This document shows positions 21,316 through 29,416 of a stretch of DNA of 56,800 bases, one piece after another; position 1 is the stretch's first letter; the number at the start of each line of letters is the position of its first letter. The notes beneath the pieces are model-generated. The model did not search any database. It was not told the DNA's origin and was given only the letters and a program-made list of their open reading frames with translations. Source of the DNA: CAWCTB01 sp963798275 (GTDB lineage: Bacteria; Acidobacteriota; Terriglobia; Terriglobales; Acidobacteriaceae); NCBI GenBank assembly GCA_963798275.1, contig CAWCTB010000034.1:1-56800 (forward strand), read 5' to 3'. The translations under genes and the position numbers were made by a program.

Positions 21316-22521
21316 TCATCCGGCGATGGCCACGCCATCGCGATGTTTGAGAAATGACTCTCTCGCGCTGGACACGCGCGCCGTCACCGCGCCGCTCATG
21401 ACTTTCTGAAACGCCGTCTGGAATTGCTCCATCTCTGCGCTCGTACCGACCGTGATCCGCACCCAGGTGGGCATCGCCGGCCACACCCGTCCGATGTAGA
21501 CCTTCTGCGCCATCATCCCCGCGATCACGTCTTCCGCCTTGCGCTTGGTCTGCAGCAGAAAACAATTCGAAACCGACGGTGTGTAGGTGTATCCGTTGCG
21601 GTCGAGCCAATCGAACGTCTGTTGCCGGACATCCGTATTGATGCGCTTCCGCTCAGCGACCAGGCCCGTGTCCTGCAAGCTGGCCTGCGCCGCCGCGACC
21701 GCCGTCACTGGCATGGGCGTGTCGCCTCCGGTTGCCCAGAGCTTCGCCAGCAAGTCTGGCCGGGCGATGGCAGCGCCGCAACGCAATCCGGCCATGCCGT
21801 AGAGCTTCGAGAATGTCCGCAGCACCACCACATCCTGCCCCGCCTTCACCAGGTCGATGGCCGATGGCGCATCGCAGAAGTGAATGTAGGCTTCATCCAC
21901 CATCACTACTGAGCCCTTGGGCTTGTTCTGCAGCAGATATTCGATGTCGGCCATGCTGGTCAGCGTGCCGGTCGGATTATTTGGCGTGCAGACATAAAAC
22001 AGTCCGGCATCGGGAGCCGCCGCCAGCATCGCCTTCACGTCATGCGACCATGCCGTCGTCAAGCCCACCTTGACCACGCGCGCGCCTTGCGCCTTCGCCG
22101 CTCCCATCCCGGCCTCGTAGCCCGGATCGGCGGTCACGTAGCTTGCCTTCGGCGAGGTAAATGCCGCTACCGCGTAGTGCAGCGGCGCGCTCGATCCGGG
22201 ATACACCTTCACCCACTCTGGCTTCAGCCCCAGTAGTTCGCTGTACTTGGTAACCAAATCGTCGGTCAGGTCGAAACGGTAGCGCCCGCTGTCAGGGGTG
22301 ATCGCGATGACCGCTTCCCGGGCGGCCGCACACGGGCCCAGGGGATTCTCGTTGGCGTTAATCAGGACCGCGTCTTTCGGCGGCTTGCCATGCGACTTAA
22401 TCAGCGCAGCCCATGCCAGCTCGGGCTCGGTAACAATCCGCAGCCCCGCCGCGATACTCGCTGCCGTGGTCAGTTGCAGAAACGATCGACGCGACCATCT
22501 TCCATTCGTGGACTTTGTCAT
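21316..22521 (-). CDS. Tat-exported class I/II aminotransferase (HisC-like)
   Basis: PLP-dependent fold-type I aminotransferase, closest in pattern to histidinol-phosphate aminotransferases. The start at 22521 opens with a twin-arginine signal: WSRRSFLQLTTAASIAAGL. Core motifs: INANENPLGPC, YVCTPNNPTGTLT (PNNPTG), VVMVDEAYIHFCD, RTFSKLYGMAGLRCG (PLP Lys in SKLYG) and PTWVRITVGTSAEME. A Tat signal on a HisC-like enzyme means export of a folded PLP protein, so a biosynthetic role in histidine is unlikely. The periplasmic substrate is unknown. Divergent from the SIR2-TIR gene. Confidence 0.88.
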   Translation of the reverse strand: MTKSTNGRWSRRSFLQLTTAASIAAGLRIVTEPELAWAALIKSHGKPPKDAVLINANENPLGPCAAAREAVIAITPDSGRYRFDLTDDLVTKYSELLGLKPEWVKVYPGSSAPLHYAVAAFTSPKASYVTADPGYEAGMGAAKAQGARVVKVGLTTAWSHDVKAMLAAAPDAGLFYVCTPNNPTGTLTSMADIEYLLQNKPKGSVVMVDEAYIHFCDAPSAIDLVKAGQDVVVLRTFSKLYGMAGLRCGAAIARPDLLAKLWATGGDTPMPVTAVAAAQASLQDTGLVAERKRINTDVRQQTFDWLDRNGYTYTPSVSNCFLLQTKRKAEDVIAGMMAQKVYIGRVWPAMPTWVRITVGTSAEMEQFQTAFQKVMSGAVTARVSSARESFLKHRDGVAIAG

Positions 22522-22861
22522 GGTTGCTCCCCCACAAGAAGTGACCCGCAAGAGGATAACGCAGCATACCACCAGCTCAGCCCGACCAAGTAGCGTCGTT
22601 CTCAACGGCGCCGTTCGCTTAACGACTCCGGTGATTTCACAGTTCGGCTATGACGGTTACTCTTCCCAGACCCTTGCGACCAGCCCGGCAGGTATCCCAT
22701 GCCGGGCTGAGTGACTGCCGAGATGCGACTTGCCTTGGCAGGACTGATCTGGTGGAGCTCCAGGAGCAAAATACTGCTGTCTCAGGGCCGATATTTGGAT
22801 ATTCTTGTGTCCGCGGACGGCGTGGGAAGTCTACGCCCAGCAAACCTACACTGGAGGTAGC
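22522..22861. other. 340-base divergent intergenic region
   Basis: Lies between the Tat aminotransferase (minus) and SIR2-TIR (plus) starts. It holds the inverted repeat listed separately and GGAGG at 22853-22857 serving the GTG at 22862. I see no convincing promoter hexamer pair and no credible gene. Confidence 0.6.
22681..22709. promoter_or_regulatory. inverted repeat between divergent genes
   Basis: Perfect 10-bp dyad CAGCCCGGCA / TGCCGGGCTG separated by 9 bases. No T-run follows, so an operator for one or both divergent genes is as plausible as a terminator-like hairpin. Confidence 0.4.
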
Positions 22862-24326
22862 GTGAAAGAGCGACACTGGAATAACCTGGTTGGGGCTCTC
22901 CGCCATGGCCAATGCGTTCTGGTGCTTGGACCTGAGATTCCAGTGAGCGTCTCTTCCCCTGATCCCGGCACTGCCGTCTCAGGAAACTACCAGCTTTGTT
23001 GAAGCTCTCCGGCGCCAACTCGTTCGCGAGCTCGAGGACGATAACCGATGCCCTTGCGGAAACACTCTGGCGGCCCTGGCCCAGCAATACGAGGACAGCG
23101 AGGGATTTGGGCCTAGTACTTTGCGGGCCGCGGCGGAACGTCTCTATCGGTCGCACGCCTACGGTCCCTCCGCCGTGCATGCCAAGTTAGCGTCGCTTCC
23201 CTTTCCCCTTATCCTGACGACTTGTCAGGACGCCCTCTTGACCCAGGCGTTGAAAGATGCCCACAAAGACCCGATTACGCAACGCTATCATCTGCGTGGC
23301 GACAAGCGAGACAATCCTGAGTTCGTGCTGCCCGGTTCTCCAGCGTCGCCCGTGGTCTTTCATCTATTTGGCGACGCTGAGGAGCCCAACTCCCTCGTGC
23401 TCAGCGAGAACGATATTCTCGACTTTCTCATAGCCGTCGTCTCCGAGCGGCCGCCACTTCCTAACAGCTTGCTGCGCGCTCTCAAACGGGTTGGCCAGAG
23501 CTTCCTGTTCGTTGGATTTGGGATCAGGCACTGGGATCTGCGTATTCTCCTGAAGGTACTGCTGCGTGCTTTGGAGCTGAATCGCAGCGGCCCCGCAATT
23601 GCCGCCGAACCTCTGCACGGCCTCTTGCAGTCCGATCGCGAAGAAGAAGAGATGGTTCTGTTTTATCAGCGGGGCACGCGCGTCGAACTGGAAGATGCTG
23701 ACGTCGGCACCTTCCTTACTAATCTCTCTCAAAGATTGGAGGCTGAGGGCGGGTTCGCTGGCCAGGTCGCGCCTTTGGGCTCTCGTCCCCGTGTGTTCAT
23801 CAGCTATGCCCGTGAGGATATCGATCTGGCCTCCCGGGTATTCGACGCGCTGCAGAAGAAATACTTCGAGCCTTGGCTCGATCGCGAGTCACTCGGCGGT
23901 GGAGACGACTGGGACCAGCGCATCAAGACGGATCTCGAAGCCTCGGACTTCACCCTGGTGCTCTACACCCCAGCCTTCTGCCGAAAGACCGACAGCTACG
24001 TGAACAAAGAGGTGGCGCTGGCCCGCGATCGCGCTCTCAAGGTGCGAGGTACCTTCCTGATTCCTCTTCGCACCCACGACATCGCCAATGCGGACCGGGT
24101 CGAGGAACTCAAAGAATACAATGACATGGAACTCAGGCCTGACGCCTTCGAGGATGACATGGCGAAGGTTATCTCCATCCATGACGCGCGAGTATCAGCG
24201 CCGCAGCCGCTAGACGATTATGACGGATACCCTCTACCGTTATCCCGGCGCTCAGCCCTTTCGCGACGACGACTTTTCCCGGCGGACATTCTTCGGGCGC
24301 GAACAGGCTTCCATCGCGCTCGCTGA
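22862..24326 (+). CDS. SIR2-TIR double NADase-type effector (one frameshift)
   Basis: Start GTG 22862 behind GGAGG. The first residues, WNNLVGALRHGQCVLVLGPEI, are the opening of a SIR2-like (SIR2_2) domain. After a single-base shift between ~22950 and 22985 the fold continues through FVEALRRQLVRELEDD, LILTTCQDALL, VVFHLFGDAEEPNSLVLSEN and SFLFVGFGIRHWDLRILL, the SIR2_2 nucleotide-site pattern. From residue ~305 a TIR domain follows: RPRVFISYAREDIDLASRV, FEPWLDRESLGGGDDW, DFTLVLYTPAF, and YVNKEVALA, whose Glu fits the NADase Glu. SIR2 and TIR domains of this kind degrade NAD+ or make NAD-derived signals in bacterial defence (family knowledge). The last ~35 residues overlap the STAND gene and may be an artefact of a further shift. 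Confidence 0.85.
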
Positions 24327-27300
24327 CCAAATCCTCGCGAATCGCCTGGTCGTCGTCTACGCAAAATCGGGCCTCGGCAAAACCTCACTACTCAACGCCG
24401 GCGTGGCGCCTCGCCTTCGCGAGGCGGATAGCTTGCCGCTTTTCGTGAGAGTCAACGATCTTCAGCGCGGTCCCCTGACTTCCGTTCTGGAAGGAATCCG
24501 CGCCGATGCCGAGCGGCAGCAGGTGGAATACGTGCCCGGGGATAGCCGCTCTCTGTGGAGTTTTTTCAAATCGGTTGAGTTCTGGCGGGGCGATCTTCTC
24601 CTGGCGCCGGTGTTGATTCTCGACCAGTTTGAAGAGTTGTTCACCCTGCAGTCCGAGGAAACGCGAGAGTCGTTTCTTTCCGAGTTGGGCTATCTGGTAC
24701 GCGGCATTCCGCCACCGTCGCTGCCGCAAATCGATCCTAATGTCAGCCATGCCCCTCCATCGGTCCGCGTTGTTCTGTCCTTGCGTGAAGATTTTCTTGG
24801 GCTGCTGGAAGAAGCTGCGGACCGCATCCCGCAGATCATGGACCACCGTTTCCGATTGGCGCCACTCAACTGCGAAACTGCTGCCAAGGCGATCACCGGC
24901 CCAGCCGCCATCGACGACCCAAAGATTGCCTCGAAACCCTTTCGCTTAGAGCCCGAATTGGTCACCTCGATCTTGGACTATCTCACCAGATCGACCACCG
25001 CAGGGCGTAGCGCCGGAAGTCGTTACGTGGAGCCGTTCCACCTGCAGCTCATTTGTCAACGCATCGAGAGAATTGCTGCCTCGAAGCAGCAGGTCTCGAG
25101 CCAGGAAGTCGTCCTCAGCTTCAAGGATCTCGGAGGTGAGGCCGCACTGGCGCAGACGCTTGAGAGTTTCTATAAGGATGCAATTCAGTCGCTGCCAGAC
25201 CGTCATCTGCGGGGAGCGGCCCGCCTCCTGTGCGAACAGTTTCTCATCAGTCCCGAAGGGCGTCGTCTGAGCGTTGAGGAGCGCGAATTACAGCGACAGC
25301 TTAAGCTGCCGCACGACACCTTGAGCCAACTGGTGGAGCGCCGTCTGTTGCGCACCGACCGGCGATCGGACAGTACCTACTATGAACTGAGTCACGATGC
25401 CCTGGTGCAGCCCGTGCTGGCAAGCCGGCGAATGCAAGCCTTGGTGGTTGGCTGGGTCGCGGTCCTTGGAGGTTCGATTGTCTCGCTTGCGGCTGGCGTT
25501 CTGATCCTGCTTTTTATTTACACCGTGGTTTCCGACCGTAAGTCGGGCAGTTTCGAGTACTTCCTGCTGTCGTTTCTTATCGTCTGCCTGCTTAGTGTCG
25601 GAGCCCTGGGCATCGTATGGCTGCGCGCAGGCATACGCCGGCGGAGGCGCTATCGTCGTCACACCCCAAGTGACCTCAGCCAGCCGCTGCCGCGACTCCT
25701 GCCACTGAAGGACAGGGTCCTGGGATGGGTCATGCTGGTGGCCGGGTCGACTATCTCTGCTTTGTGGGGTCTGGCCGCTGCATTCGTACTGGTTATCATC
25801 GTGAGCCTCACTTTTACTCACGGCAGGTTTCCGCATTGGCTTGCCTGGGCAAAAGATCAGGAGCTGCTTGACTCGTGGCAGGAATTGCACGACCACCCTT
25901 TCAGAGAAGTTCTGTGGTTGGTGGTCGAGGTGTCCACCATCCTTGGGTTGGGCTGGATGTCGCTCCGGCAAGGTGCCCGAAAGCTGTGGCCACACAAGTT
26001 CTCCGGCCGATCCAAAGTCTCGCTCGCGCCCGGCCTCCACCAACCTTCGTTGCCTTCCGCCGTCCTCAAACTTCTTGCCGGAGTGGTTGCGTTGGTTGTG
26101 GCAGCCCTGGGCTCCTTCACCCTCAGGCAATGCGTCTCTACCTCGCATGGAAGGGTCCCGTCCTGGCTTCCCTCGTCACTAGTGGGCTCTGACCTTTCCG
26201 ACGGTTGTTGGAGTCTTTATAACAAAGGTTGGGACGGGGACTCGGTTAACGCTTGCCCTGTTTTTTTTCTCAGCATTTGTCTTTGCCATCGTATTGCTCC
26301 GCAGCGGAGTGCTGGGTGTAAGCAGCGTGCTCCGCCATCGCCGCCTCACGCCGCTAGAGTGGGCCAAGGTCGCCGCCGCGACATGCGGAATTCTGATCAT
26401 AGCTTCCGCTTTGATCTGGCCGTGGTCACGATCCCACCCCCGTGAACAACCAGGAAAAGCTCAGAACGTGCAAGCTCAAGCCGAAACCTCCAACCCTCAA
26501 TTGGATAGTCCGCCGTTGGCCTGGGCAGTGGGCCAGGGCGGCATCATCCTGCACACTGAGGACGGCGGCGGCAGTTGGAAACCGCAGAGCAGCGGCACCA
26601 GCGCCGAGCTGAACCATGTAGCCTTTGCCACGCCAGAATCCGGCTGGGTGGTGGGCGATGGCGGCACTATCCTGCACACCGAGGATGGCGGCGGCACGTG
26701 GGCGATCCAGACCGGCGGCACCCGCGTCGACCTGAGCGTCGCAGTCTTTGCCACACCGCAATCCGGCTGGGCCGTGGGCGATGGCGGCACCATCCTGCAC
26801 ACCGACGACGGCGGCGGCTCGTGGAAGCCCCAGAGCAGTGGCACCGACCACTACCTGGTTGGCGTAGCCTTTGCCACAGCGCAATCGGGCTGGGTGGTGG
26901 GCAGTAGCGGCACCATTTTGCACACCGAGGACGGCGGCAGCCAGTTGGAAGCCGCAGACGCAGCGGCACCAGCGAACACCTCTACTTCGTGGCCTCCGCC
27001 ACGCCGCAATCGGTCTGGGCCGTGGGTGCTAACGGCACCATCTTGCACACCGAGGATGGCGGTGCCACTTGGAATCAGCAGACCAGCGGCACCAGTCAGG
27101 GATTTGCTTGGCATAGCCTTTGTCACTCCGCAGTCGGGCTGGGTGGTGGGCCATGGCGGCACCATCCTGCACACCGAAGACGGCGGCCGCACCTGGAATA
27201 CACAGACTAGCCGCACCAGGGCAGATCTGATCGAGGTAACTTTTGCCACTCCCCAGTCGGGCTGGGCGGTGGGCGATCGAGGCACTACCCTGCATACCGA

Positions 27301-27691
27301 CGACGGCGGCAATACCTGGACGCCGCAACGGTGCGGTACCCTCGTCGGCCTGCGGTCCATTGTCTTTGCCAGGCCGCGCGGTTCTATCGGAGTTCAGTTC
27401 AACGCGCCGAACCAGGCCGGGGCCCGCGTCCACGGCGTCAGTAGCGGCGTGACCCTTACCAACGTCATTCCCGACGGTCCCGCCGACAAGGCCGGCCTGA
27501 GGACCGGCGACACCATCGTTTCGGTGAACGATAAGCCGGTGAATACTGGTGATGAGCTGGTGGCTGAGATTTACGCCCTCAAGCCGGGAACCAATGCCAG
27601 GCTGGGCTACATCCGCCATGGCAAGGACATAACCGTGAACGTCACCATCGCCGACCGCTCCAAACTCATTGCCCGTAGCGCCTCCCGGTAG
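24220..27691 (+). CDS. STAND NTPase with 7 membrane helices, 7-blade Ycf48-like propeller and PDZ domain
   Basis: Opens with YRYPGAQPFRDDDFSRR and FFGRE, the nSTAND1 signature. P-loop VVVYAKSGLGKTS (residues ~45-56), Walker B VLILDQFEELF, sensor-like VRVVLSLREDFLG, winged-helix end YYELSHDALVQPVL. From residue ~405 come about five hydrophobic helices, two more after a frame change at T8 (26261-26268; IVLLRSGVLGVSS, CGILIIASALIWPW), then seven ~41-residue Ycf48/BNR-like blades (GGTILHTEDGG core; ~26516-27376), and a PDZ domain (GSIGVQFN to TIADRSKLIAR). Three further one-base insertions (near 26940, 26967, 27097) cancel within the propeller. Seven helices would place propeller and PDZ in the periplasm. 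An in-frame TAG stands 9 bases before the ATG. Predicted regulator of the overlapping SIR2-TIR gene. Confidence 0.8.
26516..27376 (+). repeat. seven ~123-bp tandem coding repeats (propeller blades)
   Basis: Each unit encodes GW(A/V)VGxxGTILHTxDGGxxW, then xxQxxGTxxxLxxVxFATPQS. The DNA is also highly alike between units (cores such as GGCGGCACCATCCTGCACAC), pointing to recent duplication or gene conversion. Counted across the small frame changes there are seven units, the number needed to close a seven-bladed propeller. Confidence 0.8.
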
Positions 27692-27752
27692 GGGAGAGGC
27701 CCTGCGGGAGTGGAGTTTTGTGCGGCCGCCTCCGCTGCGTTAGCCTTGCCGA

Positions 27753-28394
27753 GTGACTGGCCACGCACCCTCAAACGACGAGTACTGCCGTCTGGAATGG
27801 CTCGGCGAATGTGCCCTGCTCCGAATGGTTTCCGACGACAGAACCAACCGCCTCACCCGCGCACGCGTGCTGGCGCTCACCGCCGCCATCGAAGAGCTGT
27901 CCGCCCAGCCACCCTCTCGGTTGGTCCTCGCCGGCAACACCCACTTCTTCTCTGCCGGAGCCGACCTCAACGAGATTGCTGCGCTCACCGGCCCCGAGGC
28001 CTTACGCTTCGCTCACATGGGGCAGCGCCTGATGAACGCCGTAGCCGGGTTCCCTGCACCGGTCATCGCAGCCATACACGGCTACTGCATGGGGGGCGGG
28101 CTCGATCTTGCCCTGGCCTGCAGGCGCCGCATCGCCGGGCCCCGTGCCATCTTCGGACATCGCGGCGCAGCCCTCGGCCTCATTACCGGGTGGGGAGGGA
28201 CCCAGCGCCTGCCCCACATCGTCGGCAAAGCCCGCGCGGTGGAAATGTTCGTCTGCGCGGAGAAACTCAATGCGAAGCGCGCCCTGGAGTTCGGATTGGT
28301 AGAATGCCTTGCCGACGATCCGGTCGAGGCTGCGCTAAGCGCGGCCGCCAGCGACCACAAGGAGGAAAAATGCTCGCCGACGAAAAAATCATAG
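27753..28394 (+). CDS. enoyl-CoA hydratase/isomerase family protein
   Basis: Crotonase-fold protein, 213 residues, GTG start. FFSAGADLNEIAAL is the oxyanion and CoA-binding motif; HGYCMGGGLDLALACRRRIA and GLITGWGGTQRLPHIVG follow. Of the two catalytic acids in classical hydratases, the first is Asp here (GGGLDLA) and the second position reads GHRGAALG, without Glu. True hydratase activity is therefore doubtful; isomerase, hydrolase or decarboxylase chemistry is possible. It is ~60 residues shorter at the C-terminus than typical hydratases and overlaps the following VOC gene by 25 bases. Confidence 0.85.
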   Translation: MTGHAPSNDEYCRLEWLGECALLRMVSDDRTNRLTRARVLALTAAIEELSAQPPSRLVLAGNTHFFSAGADLNEIAALTGPEALRFAHMGQRLMNAVAGFPAPVIAAIHGYCMGGGLDLALACRRRIAGPRAIFGHRGAALGLITGWGGTQRLPHIVGKARAVEMFVCAEKLNAKRALEFGLVECLADDPVEAALSAAASDHKEEKCSPTKKS

Positions 28395-28744
28395 GCTTCG
28401 TGCCCATCACTGATCCAGCGCGCGCCAAGGCGTTCTATGCCGAGAAACTGGGACTTCGATTCGTGAGCGAAGATGCGTTCGCCGTGGTGTTCGACGCCAA
28501 TGGCAACATGCTGCGTCTCACCCGCGTTCAGGAGGTCAAGCCACAACCGTTCACCGTTCTGGGCTGGCAGGTGTCGGACATCGTCGCCACGGTGAAGCAA
28601 CTGCAGAGCGCTGGGGTGCAGTTCGAGCGTTACGGCAGTTTCCTGCAACAGGACGAGCTCGGTATCTGGGACGCGCCTGGCGGCAACCGCGTGGCCTGGT
28701 TTAAAGATCCCGACGGCAACACGTTGAGCGTGTCGCAGCACTGA
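28370..28744 (+). CDS. VOC (glyoxalase/bleomycin resistance) family protein
   Basis: 124 residues with GGAGG 4-8 bases before the ATG, which lies inside the end of the crotonase gene. IIGFVPITDPARAKAFYAEK, the central FTVLGWQVSDIVATVKQL and VAWFKDPDGNTLSVSQH are the paired beta-alpha-beta-beta-beta units of the VOC fold. The usual metal His near the start and the Glu after DPDGN are not evident (GFVP, NTLSV), so it may not be a metal-dependent lyase or epimerase. Operon with the crotonase gene. Confidence 0.85.
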   Translation: MLADEKIIGFVPITDPARAKAFYAEKLGLRFVSEDAFAVVFDANGNMLRLTRVQEVKPQPFTVLGWQVSDIVATVKQLQSAGVQFERYGSFLQQDELGIWDAPGGNRVAWFKDPDGNTLSVSQH

Positions 28745-28774
28745 ATTTCAGAACGCAATGCTTTGGCCGAATGA

Positions 28775-29413
28775 TCAATCCGAGAAACACAGCGTGCCGA
28801 ATGCCTCAGGTACATGGAACTGTGGCTCCGGCGTATTCGTTGGCTGCCACGCCGAGTAGAATCGCTGCGGATCGACCCCTTCGCAGCGAAAGAAATTCGC
28901 TTTCCAGCTTTGCTGAGGATCGAAGCCGGGAGCAAGCCACGGCATCGGCAACGCGAGTTCGGCGATCCAGCAGGTGTTGGCCTTGTCCGACACCGCACGG
29001 CTTCTCATCCCGCTGCTGACATGCCGCAGACCTGCGGGCGTGATGTCGAGGTCGAGCCAGTACCCGTTCGGCGCAATCTCAACTTCCTTGTAATGCCGGC
29101 TGCCGAAGCGGTCCGGCTGCAGAAAGGCTTCCGCCACATCCCGCTCCCACAGATAATCGCGCCGTCCGTTTGCCTCGGCCTTCTCGAAAACCGTCAGGGA
29201 GCGAAACCGGCATGCGAAGCGCAGAAACAGGGCTGCGTCGCTCCACAGCAGTTGCACTTGAGTGCGGCGCTGGGGGTCCGCATTCTCGCCTCGCCAGTCT
29301 TGATCGAAGCTGATCGGCAGCGCCCTCTCCCATTCGCCGGCAAATGGAAGGCCGTCCACGTCCAGTGCACCTGCGATGCGAACGGCCGTGATCTCCGTTG
29401 TGATGCCGGGCAA
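28775..29413 (-). CDS. CBM9-like carbohydrate-binding domain protein
   Basis: 212 residues, single domain. LPFAGEWERALPI, then QVQLLWSDAALFLRFACR, ERDVAEAFLQPD, HYKEVEIAPNGYWLDLDI, and C-terminal FFRCEGVDPQRFYSAWQPT are the pattern of the CBM9_2 family (sugar binding, often in secreted proteins). No signal peptide is visible, so it may be cytoplasmic or the start may be incomplete. The stop-to-start gap to the upstream VWFA gene is only 3 bases, suggesting co-transcription. Confidence 0.8.
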   Translation of the reverse strand: MPGITTEITAVRIAGALDVDGLPFAGEWERALPISFDQDWRGENADPQRRTQVQLLWSDAALFLRFACRFRSLTVFEKAEANGRRDYLWERDVAEAFLQPDRFGSRHYKEVEIAPNGYWLDLDITPAGLRHVSSGMRSRAVSDKANTCWIAELALPMPWLAPGFDPQQSWKANFFRCEGVDPQRFYSAWQPTNTPEPQFHVPEAFGTLCFSD

Positions 29414-29416
29414 GCG

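Noticed and set aside
26516..27376. Tandem repeats considered as a CRISPR or satellite array
   Set aside because: The ~123-bp units are coding, keep frame and form propeller blades; no short repeat/variable spacer pattern.
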